A stretch of 64,000 bases of DNA from Acidovorax sp. 1608163 (GTDB lineage Bacteria > Pseudomonadota > Gammaproteobacteria > Burkholderiales > Burkholderiaceae_C): positions 4,226,501-4,290,500 of the forward strand of contig NZ_CP033069.1 in assembly GCF_003669015.1 (NCBI RefSeq). Direction: 5' to 3'. The notes beneath the pieces are model-generated. The model saw only the letters and a list, made by a program, of their open reading frames with translations, was not told the DNA's origin and did not search any database. Both the position numbers and the translations under genes were made by a program. Positions 52,997 through 61,793 of the stretch are shown piece after piece; within the stretch, counting starts at the first letter, position 1; each line of letters starts with the position of its first letter.

Positions 52997-53893
52997 TCAA
53001 TAAGGCACAGAGCCTTCGATGGTGGTGCGGTAGAGCTTGCGGCGCAGGTGCTCGGGCGTGCCTGCAGCCAGGTGGGTGACGGAGCGGTTGTCCCAGAACA
53101 CCATGTCCCCCGGCTGCCAGGCATGGCGGTACTGCAGCGCGGGCTGCGTGCTGTGGGCAAACAACTGGCCCAGCAGGTCACGGCTTTCGTCCTCGGGGAT
53201 GCCGACGATGCGGGTGGTGAAATGCTCGCTCACAAACAGCGCCTTGCGGCCGTTTTCAGGGTGGGTGCGCACCACGGGGTGCACCACGGGCCGGACCTTG
53301 TCGATCTGCTCTTGCGTGAGCGCGGGGCGCCACGGGTTGCGGGCACGCAGCTCTTCGTAGCGGGCCAGGTAGGTGTGCTCGGCGCGCAGACCCTGCACAG
53401 CAGTCTTGAGGTGCTCGGGCAGCCTGTCCCAGGCCAGGTGCTGATTGGCAAACAGCGTGTCGCCGCCCTCGGCGGGCAGCTCCTGCGCATGCAGCATGGA
53501 GCCCAGGCTGGGCTTTTCCACGTACGAAAGGTCCGAGTGCCAGAAGTGCCCGGCGTCGCCCAGGCCGATGGGCTGGCCGTGCTCTTTGATGTTGGAGATG
53601 ATGAGGATCTCGGGGTGCCCGGCCAGCGCAAACTGGCTCAGCACATGGATTTGCAGCGGACCAAAGCGGCGGCTGAAATCGACCTGCTGGGCTGGCGTGA
53701 TGTGCTGGTCGCGGAACACCAGCACGTGGTGCTCCAGGTGCGCGCGGTGGATGCGGGCAAAGTCTTCAGCCGCCAGCGGGCGGGACAGGTCCAGCCCAAT
53801 GACTTCGGCGCCCAGCACATCGCCCAGCGGAGCGATGGTGATGGGCGAGGTGGAGCGAGATGGCGCAGCGGTGGGGGTCAGGACAGCGGACAT
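52997..53893 (-). CDS. TauD/TfdA-family Fe(II)/2-oxoglutarate dioxygenase
   Basis: 298 residues. Iron triad His119 and Asp121 (WHSDLSY) and His274 (SVTHLAAG), with the 2-oxoglutarate Arg shortly after in LRRKLYRTT. Such enzymes release sulfite from taurine or other sulfonates. First gene of an operon with two binding proteins, ATPase and permease. The upstream region carries a 22-bp palindrome and an AT-rich block typical of sulfur-regulated promoters. Confidence 0.9.
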   Translation of the reverse strand: MSAVLTPTAAPSRSTSPITIAPLGDVLGAEVIGLDLSRPLAAEDFARIHRAHLEHHVLVFRDQHITPAQQVDFSRRFGPLQIHVLSQFALAGHPEILIISNIKEHGQPIGLGDAGHFWHSDLSYVEKPSLGSMLHAQELPAEGGDTLFANQHLAWDRLPEHLKTAVQGLRAEHTYLARYEELRARNPWRPALTQEQIDKVRPVVHPVVRTHPENGRKALFVSEHFTTRIVGIPEDESRDLLGQLFAHSTQPALQYRHAWQPGDMVFWDNRSVTHLAAGTPEHLRRKLYRTTIEGSVPY

Positions 53894-53963
53894 ACATCAA
53901 AACCTGGAAATCGGCGAACCGGTGGGGCGCCGTGGATGAACCAATGAAACGGGACTGACCTTT

Positions 53964-54023
53964 ACTGTACGGAGCGATCGCCATAACCAAAACGAATAAA
54001 TATTTGGTTGTTTAAAACCAAAT
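53964..54023 (-). promoter_or_regulatory. Probable promoter and operator of the tauD-ABC operon
   Basis: A perfect palindrome ATTTGGTT-N6-AACCAAAT (54002-54023) and a further AACCAAAA (53986-53993) lie in an AT-rich block. On the minus strand TACAGT (53969-53964) can serve as -10 with a poor -35 (TTTTGG), which suggests an activator. A CysB/Cbl-type LysR protein is the likely binder, by analogy with other sulfonate operons. Confidence 0.5.
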
Positions 54024-54055
54024 CATCCGAGCGCCACGCCCGTGCCGCGCTGAAA

Positions 54056-54165
54056 GCGGCTCAAAAAACTCAGCGAAGCGGCCCTGGCTAGGCGTTCCGT
54101 CGCAGGCAGTACAAGCGGTACGACAAGACGGGACAACAACGCCAGGGGAGTTTTTTGAGATGCGC
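54056..54165. repeat. Long hairpin repeat (family H), copy 3
   Basis: Perfect 12-base arms CTCAAAAAACTC (54060-54071) and GAGTTTTTTGAG (54148-54159), with inner CCCTGGCTAGGCGTTCCGTC as in copy 2 (one base different). It begins right after the stop of the DUF3604 gene; the T-run in the stem could support termination in that direction. Confidence 0.8.
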
Positions 54166-56574
54166 TCACTCTTTGAAACGGATGAAATGCGCGGAAGACC
54201 AGGCCTTGCTGTCGTTGCGCTGGCGCCCGTGGAAGTACACAGGCCTGAAGCCAAAGGGCGCGTTCTGCGGCGCCACCGCAACCACGCCCTCCACAGACTG
54301 GGGCAAGGGCGCATCGGTCAGGCGCTCCAGGGCCACGAACAGCTCGGTGCCGCCCAGGTCCAGTTGCAAGCGCCCGGCCTGCAGCAGATCAGCGCCTGAG
54401 ACTTCCCAGTGAAAGTCCGGGCGGTGCACGAATGGGTTGGGCTGCAGCGGATCGCCCACCTTGACGAAGCTGTCGATGGTGCCGCTGACAACGATGCGCA
54501 GGTCTGCCAGGCGGCTGACTTCGATCTCGATGCCATCGGCATCGCCATAGGTGTCGCTGCGAAAGCCCAGCTCGGTGGGGCCGGCGCGCCAGGCAGATTC
54601 TTCGGCATGCTCAAAGCCATGGCTGCGAAAGCCCAGCACCGTGCCGCCCAAAACCTGGATGCGGCCTTGCCAGGCGGCCCAGCGGTAGCGGTCAGGGATG
54701 CGGGCGCCGCCCCAGCGCAGGCGAATGCGCCGCTCGGAGTAGCCCAGTTCGCGGTGCAGATCGCGCTCCCAGATGCGGCCCGTGTGGTCGTAGGCCGCCA
54801 GATACTCCCACCCGCTTTGCCCCAGGAACTGGTAGTGCACGGGCGCCTCGCCCTGCCAGTCAAAGGCGTCGCCCTGGCGGTGTTCGCCCACACGGGTGAT
54901 GGCGGCCGCATGCTCGCCGGTTGTGGCCCAGGTGTGGCGTGCGCGCAGGGCGCGGCCCACGCTGGCGCGGTCCAGCTGATCGGCCAGCACGCCGGTCAGC
55001 CCGCCATGCACGCCAAACACCTGCACACCGGGCGCTCCGCCGCCGGGGCGGCCCCGGTGCTCGTCGCTGCTGGCGGCCACGCCCAGTTGGTAGCCGCGCC
55101 GGATCACGTCCTGGTACAGCCAGCCAAAGTGCCCCCAGGTGGAGGCAATCTCTACCAGCCGCTCCAGCTGCGGGTGGTGCCAGTCAGGGATGTAGCGGCG
55201 CCCACCCACGTGGGGCATGACCAGATGGTTTTCCGCATCGTCCGCGTACGCGGCCCACAGCTCTTGCACGGGCCAGCGGCCCAGGTGCACGCCCGTGCCC
55301 TTCATGTCTTCGTTCCACACAAAGGTGCGGTTGTGCTCGCCCTCGGCGTTGTGCGGAAAGCCGGGGCGCTCCTCGCCCAAAAACACCACGTTGTGGTCCC
55401 CGCCCGCGGTGGAGCTGCCGCACCACTCTTGCACCGCGTAGGCCACAAATTCGCCGGGCTGGTTGGCGGCTTGCACGGCCTGCAGGCCGGTTTGCCAGTT
55501 CGCGTCGGTGATCTGGAAATCGTTGGCGGTGTAGCCAAAGATGTCCACCCCGCCGATCTCGCGGGCATAGGCGGCGTTGTAGGCCGGGCTGTTGGTGCCG
55601 ACGGTGTCGTGGGCGTGCACATGCAGGTCGGCATACAAGGGCCGGGCTGTCGGGAAGGCGGCAGACACATCCACCGTGAACTGCGCCACAGGCACCTGCG
55701 GTGCGCCGGGCAGGTGCGCTTGCAGCTCGTAGCGGCCCTCGGGCAGGCGCAATGCCTGGTCGCCCGCCAGGCCGGTGCTGGCCCAACGGTCAGCGTCAAA
55801 GGCCAACGGCAGCTCTTGCACCAAAGCGCCTTCCTTCAATACCCGCAGCACCAAGGGCTGTGCCCAGTGGCGCACGATGTTGCCCCAGCGGTCCAGCGCC
55901 GAAATGCGCAGCGGCAGGGGCGCACCGGGTTGCGCATAGCGCGGCGCATTCACAAAGAGCTGTGACGCCGGGCCGTGCGAGACGCGGATCACCACGTCCT
56001 CCGGCACCGCCACAAAGCGCGACGTGCCCAGCGGGTCCACATAGAACCGCACGTGGAAGGCGTCTTCCACAAAGGTCTGCACCCGCGTGCCCGGCCCGCC
56101 CCGGCGGCGGTCCCCCAGGCGGATGATGATGTGGTCACCCGCGTTCAGGTAGCCATCCACCACGTCCACGATGACGGCCTTCTGGTAGGGCCGCTCGTGC
56201 CCTTTCTGGTCAAACCGCACGGCCAGGGACTGCACCGATGCCGGGCTTTGCCCCGGCAACAGCGGCCCCGCCTGGTATTCGGCGCTGATGAAGTTTGCGC
56301 CCGTGGGGTCGGAGGTCTGGAACAGGGCCCAGTCCGAGTAGAACTTGAAGGTGGCCTTGATCCAGGCGCCGTCCGCAACCCCCGAGGCGCCCACCTCGTA
56401 GTCCAGGACGATTTCCTGCCAGCTACCCGCTTCGATCTCGGTCACGTTGCAGGTGACGCGGCCAATGAACGGCAGGGATTTGCTGTATGCGTACAGCCCG
56501 GCGGGGGCGTAGTGCGCGCCTGCGGCGGCAATGGCAGGGTCGTGTTGCAGCGGGGGAAAGACGGGGGTAGTCAT
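54166..56574 (-). CDS. Large DUF3604 protein with PHP-like metal motif
   Basis: 802 residues without signal peptide. The centre carries YADLHVHAHDTVGTNSPAYN (about 314-333), the His-x-His motif of the DUF3604 family, which resembles PHP phosphoesterases; further candidate ligands are GDHNVVFLGEE, MPHVGGRRY, EIASTWGHFGW and AASSDEHRGRPGG. The N-terminal 300 residues look like beta-sandwich domains (LYVDPLGTSRF-like; APLPLRISALDRWGNIVRHW). Reaction unknown. Starts 13 bases after a Bug receptor gene, so the two form an operon. Confidence 0.82.
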   Translation of the reverse strand: MTTPVFPPLQHDPAIAAAGAHYAPAGLYAYSKSLPFIGRVTCNVTEIEAGSWQEIVLDYEVGASGVADGAWIKATFKFYSDWALFQTSDPTGANFISAEYQAGPLLPGQSPASVQSLAVRFDQKGHERPYQKAVIVDVVDGYLNAGDHIIIRLGDRRRGGPGTRVQTFVEDAFHVRFYVDPLGTSRFVAVPEDVVIRVSHGPASQLFVNAPRYAQPGAPLPLRISALDRWGNIVRHWAQPLVLRVLKEGALVQELPLAFDADRWASTGLAGDQALRLPEGRYELQAHLPGAPQVPVAQFTVDVSAAFPTARPLYADLHVHAHDTVGTNSPAYNAAYAREIGGVDIFGYTANDFQITDANWQTGLQAVQAANQPGEFVAYAVQEWCGSSTAGGDHNVVFLGEERPGFPHNAEGEHNRTFVWNEDMKGTGVHLGRWPVQELWAAYADDAENHLVMPHVGGRRYIPDWHHPQLERLVEIASTWGHFGWLYQDVIRRGYQLGVAASSDEHRGRPGGGAPGVQVFGVHGGLTGVLADQLDRASVGRALRARHTWATTGEHAAAITRVGEHRQGDAFDWQGEAPVHYQFLGQSGWEYLAAYDHTGRIWERDLHRELGYSERRIRLRWGGARIPDRYRWAAWQGRIQVLGGTVLGFRSHGFEHAEESAWRAGPTELGFRSDTYGDADGIEIEVSRLADLRIVVSGTIDSFVKVGDPLQPNPFVHRPDFHWEVSGADLLQAGRLQLDLGGTELFVALERLTDAPLPQSVEGVVAVAPQNAPFGFRPVYFHGRQRNDSKAWSSAHFIRFKE

Positions 56575-56587
56575 TGCGCAGCCCTGC

Positions 56588-57562
56588 TCACTCGGCCCGG
56601 ATACCGGCGGACTTGACCAGGGTGGCGTACTTGCCCGATTCCTGGCTCACAAACGCTGTGAAGCGGCCTTGCGGGTAGCCGGTGGCCCGGATGCCTTGCG
56701 CGGCCAGGTCGCTGCGCACGCGGGGATCGGCCAGCACCTTGGCGACCTCGGCACCCAAGGCCTCCAGCACGCCGGGCGGGGTGGCGGCCGGGGCAAACAG
56801 GCCAAACCAGGTGCCTGCGCGCAGGCCAGGATAGGTCTCGGACAGGGTCGGCACATGGGGCAGCAACGGGTGGCGCGCCTCGCCACCGCTGGCCAGGGCC
56901 ACCAGGCGCCCGGCCTGCACATGGGCCAAAGCGGGGCCCACGGCAATGAACATCACATCCACCTGCCCCGCCACCACATCGGCCAGGCCCACCGGGCCGC
57001 CCCGGTACGGAATGTGGGTGACGTAGATGCCCGCCTGCTGCTTGAGCAGCTCTGCCGCAAAGTGCTGGGGGCTGCCGTTGCCAGCCGAGGCGTAGTTGTA
57101 TTGCCCCGGGCGGGTCTTGGCCGCGCGCACAAAGTCGGCCACCGTCTTGAAGCCGGTCTTGGGGTGGGCCACGAGCAGGAAGTCTGTCTCACCCAAGGAC
57201 ACCACCGGCACCAGATCACGGCGGGGGTCATAGGGCAGGCTGGCGGCCAGCGTGGGCAGGATCGTGATGGGGCCGTCGGCCCCGGCCAGCAGCGTGTAGC
57301 CATCGGGTGCTGCCTTGGCCACGGCGTCAGTGGCAATCACGCCGCCCGCCCCTGCGCGGTTGTCCACCACCACGGGCTGGCCCCACTGGTCGGCCAGGCG
57401 GGCACCCACGCGCCGCGCCACGATGTCGAGCGCGCTGCCGGGGGTGTTGTGCACCACCACGCGGACGGGCTTGTTCGGATAGCTTTCGGCGTGGGCCAAA
57501 GGCGCCAGGGCCGCACTGGCCAGCAGGCACAGCGAAAGAAAGGGGTGGAGCAAAACGCGCAT
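56588..57562 (-). CDS. Bug/TctC-type receptor protein
   Basis: 324 residues. Signal peptide (FLSLCLLASAALAPLAHAE) followed by SYPNKPVRVVVHNTPGSALD, GGVIATDAVAKAAPDGYTLL and YNYASAGNGSPQHFAAELLK, typical Bug motifs. Orphan receptor without TctAB. Co-transcribed with the DUF3604 gene, suggesting that it binds the substrate or product of that enzyme. ATG 57562 begins the signal peptide. Confidence 0.9.
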   Translation of the reverse strand: MRVLLHPFLSLCLLASAALAPLAHAESYPNKPVRVVVHNTPGSALDIVARRVGARLADQWGQPVVVDNRAGAGGVIATDAVAKAAPDGYTLLAGADGPITILPTLAASLPYDPRRDLVPVVSLGETDFLLVAHPKTGFKTVADFVRAAKTRPGQYNYASAGNGSPQHFAAELLKQQAGIYVTHIPYRGGPVGLADVVAGQVDVMFIAVGPALAHVQAGRLVALASGGEARHPLLPHVPTLSETYPGLRAGTWFGLFAPAATPPGVLEALGAEVAKVLADPRVRSDLAAQGIRATGYPQGRFTAFVSQESGKYATLVKSAGIRAE

Positions 57563-57715
57563 GGCAACACCGAGGAGAGCACCCCGGCCGTGAGAGCAAG
57601 AAGCCCTCAAGGCTAGGCACCACCCGATGGCCCGGCAACGAAGCTTCTCGCAGAACCTTATGCGCTGGGCAGATATGAACGGCGCCCCAGTCCAGCGCCC
57701 CAGCGGGCGCTTTGC

Positions 57716-58834
57716 CTACAATCGGTGTGACCGATCCCCGTGCACAAACCCCACGGGCTCCCATGCGTCGCCCGCGCCCAGGGCGAGCACCTTGAACAGC
57801 TCGCCCATCTCATGTTCCATGATCAATTTGGCCGCTGTGGCACGTTCCGCTTGCGCAAGCAGCTCCATTTTTGATAGCAATCCGCAGTTGATGAGGAAGT
57901 GCGCCTGCGTGGTGTAGCCCAGCACGTGCAGCCCTGCCTCTTGTGCGGCCAGCGCCATGGCGGTGAAGTTGACGTGGGCGGTGATGTCCTTGCGGCCCAC
58001 TTCCACCAGCGGGTCGCCGTCGGCCAGATGGCCCTGGTGGCACATCACCGTGCCCATGTGGCGCTGGGGGTGGTAGTACTCGTCTTCGCCAAAGCCGTAG
58101 TCCAGCAAGAACGCGGCGCCGCGCGTGAGCCGATCGGCCAGCATGCGGATGAAGCCTTCGCCCTGGGCGTGGATTTCGGTCAGGTAGTCTTGCGGACCTT
58201 CGATGGCTATGGGCGGGCGCAGGTCGGTGGGGCGGTCGGCCCAGGCGAAGCGGCCGTCCTCGGCCACCGCCACGCCGCGCTCGTGCCACACCCCACTTTG
58301 CTGACCGCCGTGTCGCGCCAGCAGTTGCACGGGCATGGCGTCCAGCACTTCGTTGCCCACCACCACGCCGCTGAATTGGTCGGGCAAGGCATCCACCCAG
58401 CGCAGCTTGTGGGCATGCGCCACCAGCTTGGCCTGCTGGCGCGCGCGCAGGCTGCCTGACAGATCGACGATGGTGTAGCGCTGCACCTGGTCGCCCAGCG
58501 CATCCAGCAACTGCAGCGCCAGGGCGCCAGAGCCTGCGCCAAACTCCCAGACTTCGTCGGTGCCGGTTTGCGCGAGGGCCTCGCCCACCTGCATGGCCAG
58601 CGTCTGGCCGAACAGGGGCGTGAGCTCAGGGGCGGTCACAAAGTCGCTGCCCGACTCGGGCATGGCGCCGAATTTGGTGGAATCGTTGGCGTAGTAGCCC
58701 AGGCCGGGCGTGTACAAGGCGAGCTGCATGAAGCGGTCAAAACCCAGCCACCCACCCTCGGCGGCAATGGCCTGGGTGATGTGCTGGTGCAGGGCGGTCG
58801 TTAAACTGTCGGGTCTTTGGGTCACGGCCCGCAT
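57716..58834 (-). CDS. MidA/NDUFAF7-family SAM-dependent methyltransferase
   Basis: 372 residues. Family motifs: GWLGFDRFMQLALYTPGLGY, FVTAPELTPLFGQTLAMQVG, the SAM-binding WEFGAGSGALALQLLD, and VVVGNEVLDAMPVQLL. The eukaryotic relative methylates an arginine in complex I; bacterial members are less understood. Start: ATG 58834; an ATG at 58846 would overlap the divergent gene. A fragment of the family P repeat (copy I) may encode part of the C-terminus (LLSKMELLAQAER). Confidence 0.85.
   Translation of the reverse strand: MRAVTQRPDSLTTALHQHITQAIAAEGGWLGFDRFMQLALYTPGLGYYANDSTKFGAMPESGSDFVTAPELTPLFGQTLAMQVGEALAQTGTDEVWEFGAGSGALALQLLDALGDQVQRYTIVDLSGSLRARQQAKLVAHAHKLRWVDALPDQFSGVVVGNEVLDAMPVQLLARHGGQQSGVWHERGVAVAEDGRFAWADRPTDLRPPIAIEGPQDYLTEIHAQGEGFIRMLADRLTRGAAFLLDYGFGEDEYYHPQRHMGTVMCHQGHLADGDPLVEVGRKDITAHVNFTAMALAAQEAGLHVLGYTTQAHFLINCGLLSKMELLAQAERATAAKLIMEHEMGELFKVLALGAGDAWEPVGFVHGDRSHRL
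57848..57881 (-). repeat. Possible truncated family P element, copy I
   Basis: On the minus strand ATTGCTATCAAAAATGGAGC, then TGCTTGCGCAAGC. It matches one end of the copies in rbsA and the FolM-like gene (GCTAT...AGCTGCTTGCGC) but lacks the second arm. In frame within the MidA gene. Weak call. Confidence 0.4.
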
Positions 58835-58844
58835 TGTCCACCAC

Positions 58845-59630
58845 ATGTCCCCCACCTCCCGTCCACGCACCGTTCTGGTCACCGGCGCTGCCAAGCGTCT
58901 GGGCCGCAGCATTGCCCTGGCGCTGGCGGCGGGCGGCTGGCAGGTGGCGGTGCACTACCGCACCTCGGCGCAGGACGCTATCGATACCGTAGCTGCTTGC
59001 GCTGATTTGACGGGCGCCAGCGCCCATTTTGATGCAAATTTTGAAGACGAGGCTGCCGTGCGCGGCCTGGTGCCCCGGGTGATCGCCCACTTTGGCCAAC
59101 TGGACGCCGTGGTCAACAGCGCATCGCTGTTCGAGCACGACACCGTCCACACCCTGGGCTTTGCCACGCTGGAAAAGCACCTGCGCAGCAACACCGCCAC
59201 GCCCGTGCTGCTGGCCCAGGCCCTGCACCAGCATGTGGCCGACCGCGCCGCGGCAGGAGACGCCGACGCGCAAGGCGCCGTGGTCAACCTGCTGGACCAA
59301 AAGCTGTGGAACCAGAACCCCGACTTCATGAGCTACACGCTCTCGAAAGCGGCGCTGGAGGCGGCGGGCACCATGCTGGCGATGGCGCTGGCCCCGCGCG
59401 TGCGCGTGGTGGGCGTGGCCCCGGGCCTCACGCTGACCAGCCACATGCTCAGCGACGATAAGTTTGCCCAGTTGCATGCCTTGAGCCCGCTGGGCCGCTC
59501 GTCCACCCCCGAAGACGTCGCCGCCACGGTGAAGTTTGCGCTGGAGAACCGCTCCATCACCGGCACCACGCTGCTGGTGGACGGTGGCCAGCACCTGATG
59601 AAATTTGAACGCGACTTCTCCCTGATGTGA
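58845..59630 (+). CDS. SDR-family FolM/pteridine-reductase-like enzyme
   Basis: 261 residues. N-terminal dinucleotide motif VLVTGAAKRLGRSIALALAA with the Arg-Leu-Gly of pteridine reductases, active-site YTLSKAALE (YxxxK) and the NSASLFEHDTV loop typical of FolM/PTR1-like enzymes, which reduce dihydropterins with NADPH. It is next to folB, consistent with a pterin role. Residues 45-66 are encoded by a family P element (copy H). The start is only 10 bases from the divergent methyltransferase start. Confidence 0.88.
   Translation: MSPTSRPRTVLVTGAAKRLGRSIALALAAGGWQVAVHYRTSAQDAIDTVAACADLTGASAHFDANFEDEAAVRGLVPRVIAHFGQLDAVVNSASLFEHDTVHTLGFATLEKHLRSNTATPVLLAQALHQHVADRAAAGDADAQGAVVNLLDQKLWNQNPDFMSYTLSKAALEAAGTMLAMALAPRVRVVGVAPGLTLTSHMLSDDKFAQLHALSPLGRSSTPEDVAATVKFALENRSITGTTLLVDGGQHLMKFERDFSLM
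58977..59044 (+). repeat. Family P palindromic element, copy H, in frame inside the FolM-like gene
   Basis: GCTATCGATACCGTAGCTGC, TTGCGCTGATTTGACGGGCG and CCAGCGCCCATTTTGATGCA, AATTTTGA. Both ends and the two arms match the rbsA copy read in reverse. It encodes residues 45-66 between the second strand and the helix that follows in the Rossmann fold. Confidence 0.75.
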
Positions 59631-59666
59631 GCCCCTGCCCGCACACAGAAAGAACGAGCCCCCACC

Positions 59667-60050
59667 ATGACACAAGCCCCCTCCCAGATGACAGGCACGC
59701 AAATCCTGACGCTCACCGGTTTGCGCTTTGATGCCAACCTGGGCATCCTCGACCACGAGAAAACCGACCCGCAACCCATCCAGGTCGACGCCGAACTCAG
59801 CCTGGGCGTGCAGCCCCTGGCCCCGCGCGACGATGACATTGGCCATGTGCTGGACTACCGGCGTGTGCGCCAGATCATCATTGACGAGTGCACCGCTGAG
59901 CACGTGAACCTGCTCGAGAGCCTGATCGGCAAGCTGGCCAACCGCCTGATGCAACTGCCCGGCGTGCTGGGCGTGCGCGTGAAGATCGCCAAGCTGGAAA
60001 TTTTTGACGACTGCGAAGTGGCGATTCGCATGGAAACGGGGCAGTGGTAA
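59667..60050 (+). CDS. folB: Dihydroneopterin aldolase
   Basis: 127 residues. Folate pathway: dihydroneopterin to 6-hydroxymethyl-dihydropterin. [20 protein letters not shown] is the family start (second strand with the substrate loop), and [20 protein letters not shown] and [14 protein letters not shown] contain the catalytic and substrate-binding residues (Glu in LLES). Lies between the FolM-like gene and ttcA. Confidence 0.93.
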   Translation: MTQAPSQMTGTQILTLTGLRFDANLGILDHEKTDPQPIQVDAELSLGVQPLAPRDDDIGHVLDYRRVRQIIIDECTAEHVNLLESLIGKLANRLMQLPGVLGVRVKIAKLEIFDDCEVAIRMETGQW

Positions 60051-60054
60051 ACCT

Positions 60055-61029
60055 ATGAACGCAGTGATCAACAACCCCAACCCCTCCTCTACCCACAGCG
60101 GCTGGACCGACGAGGTCGAAGCCCCCCAAGAGCCCACGGCCAACGCGGCCCGGCTGAAAATCGAACGCGAAACCCACAAGCTCGAAAAGCGCCTGTGCCG
60201 CGAGGTCGGCAAGGCCATCGTCGACTTCAACATGATTGAAGAAGGCGACAAGGTCATGGTGTGCATGTCGGGCGGCAAGGACAGCTACGCGCTGCTGGAC
60301 ATCCTGCTCAAGCTCAAGGCCCGCGCGCCCATCCACTTTGACTTGGTGGCGGTGAACCTGGACCAGAAGCAGCCCGGCTTCCCCGAGCATGTGCTGCCCG
60401 AGTACCTGGCCAGCACCGGTGTGCCGTTCCACATCGAGAACGAAGACACCTACAGCATCGTCAAGAAGCTGATCCCCGAGGGCAAGACCACCTGCAGCCT
60501 GTGCAGCCGCTTGCGCCGAGGCATTCTGTACCGTGTGGCCGACGAGCTGGGTGCCACCAAGATCGCCCTGGGCCACCACCGCGATGACATCCTGCAGACG
60601 CTGCTGCTCAACATGTTCTTTGGCGGCAAGATGAAGAGCATGCCGCCCAAGCTGGTCAGCGACGACGGCAAGCATGTGGTGATCCGCCCGCTGGCCTACG
60701 TGGCCGAAAAGGACACCACCCGCTGGGCCGCGCACCGCAACTTCCCCATCATCCCGTGCAACCTGTGCGGCAGCCAGGAAAACCTGCAGCGCAAGCAGGT
60801 GGGCGAGATGCTGCGCGAGTGGGAAAAACGCTTCCCTGGCCGGGTCGAGAACATGTTCAATGCCCTGCAGAATGTGGTGCCCTCGCACCTGCTGGACGGC
60901 AGCCTCTACGACTTCAAGAACGCCAAGGCCACGGGCATTGCCAACGAAGACGGCGACAAGGCGTTTGACAAGGAAGAGTTTTCTGCACCCCCAGCGCTGC
61001 CGGGGTTGCAGGTGGTGCACATCGGCTGA
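60055..61029 (+). CDS. ttcA: tRNA 2-thiocytidine(32) synthetase
   Basis: 324 residues. PP-loop [15 protein letters not shown] binds ATP; the two CxxC motifs for the iron-sulfur cluster are CSLCSR and [26 protein letters not shown] is diagnostic. Thiolates C32 of certain tRNAs. The start follows folB after four bases, so they are likely co-transcribed. Confidence 0.95.
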   Translation: MNAVINNPNPSSTHSGWTDEVEAPQEPTANAARLKIERETHKLEKRLCREVGKAIVDFNMIEEGDKVMVCMSGGKDSYALLDILLKLKARAPIHFDLVAVNLDQKQPGFPEHVLPEYLASTGVPFHIENEDTYSIVKKLIPEGKTTCSLCSRLRRGILYRVADELGATKIALGHHRDDILQTLLLNMFFGGKMKSMPPKLVSDDGKHVVIRPLAYVAEKDTTRWAAHRNFPIIPCNLCGSQENLQRKQVGEMLREWEKRFPGRVENMFNALQNVVPSHLLDGSLYDFKNAKATGIANEDGDKAFDKEEFSAPPALPGLQVVHIG

Positions 61030-61171
61030 GTCCTCCCGGACGATCCGCCTGCAACGCGCCCCGCCCCACCCCTTTTGAACCCCAGCCAGGCAGCCCACTC
61101 CAACCTGAAGGCCACCCCAGCCAACGCGCTGCACTGCAGCCGTCCACTGCCAACGTTTCAGGAGACTTCAC

Positions 61172-61786
61172 ATGACCGCTTCGTCTTGGAAAAAATACGC
61201 CGTGCTGCTGGGCATGGCGACCTTGCTGGGAGGGTGCGCCACCCACCGCGTGGTGGAGGGCGATGTGCGCAGCTTCTCGCAGCTGCCCGCCACCGCCAGC
61301 GCACAGCAACCCATGACGTACCGGCTGGAGCGCCTGCCATCACAGCAAGATGCGTCATTTGACCCCATTCTTGCGCTGGCCGAGCAGGCCCTGGCGCGCG
61401 CGGGCTTGGCGCGTGACGACGCCGGTGGGCAGTGGGTGGTGCAGCTGGGCGCACAGGCCGGCTTCACCCCCCGCCGTGATCCTTTTTATGACGGCCCCGG
61501 CTGGGCGTTTGGCGGCTGGGGCTGGTACGGCGGCCGTGGCGGCTGGGGCATGCGCGGCATGTGGAACCTGGGCGAGCCCTCTCCCCTGCACCGCCGCGCC
61601 GTGAGCATTGTGATGCGCGACGCCAGCACCCAGGCCGTGGTGTATGAAACCTCTGCCGTGCACGAAGATGTGTGGGTGTCTGACCCGGCCGTGTACGGCG
61701 TGCTGTTTGACGCAGCGCTCAATGGGTTTCCGCAGCCCCCCCAAGGCCCGCGCCAAGTGCGCATTCCCCTCCCGACCCAACCCTGA
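61172..61786 (+). CDS. DUF4136-like outer-membrane lipoprotein
   Basis: 204 residues. Lipoprotein signal with lipobox LLGGC (Cys22). The mature part has YRLERLPSQQDASFDPILAL, AEQALARAGLARDD and a Gly/Trp-rich patch (GWAFGGWGWYGGRGGWGMRG) before SIVMRDASTQAVVYETSAVH. The pattern of a short-chain DUF4136 lipoprotein is clear; function is unknown. A CAGGAGACTTCAC ribosome site lies before ATG. Confidence 0.85.
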   Translation: MTASSWKKYAVLLGMATLLGGCATHRVVEGDVRSFSQLPATASAQQPMTYRLERLPSQQDASFDPILALAEQALARAGLARDDAGGQWVVQLGAQAGFTPRRDPFYDGPGWAFGGWGWYGGRGGWGMRGMWNLGEPSPLHRRAVSIVMRDASTQAVVYETSAVHEDVWVSDPAVYGVLFDAALNGFPQPPQGPRQVRIPLPTQP

Positions 61787-61793
61787 CCTTTGC

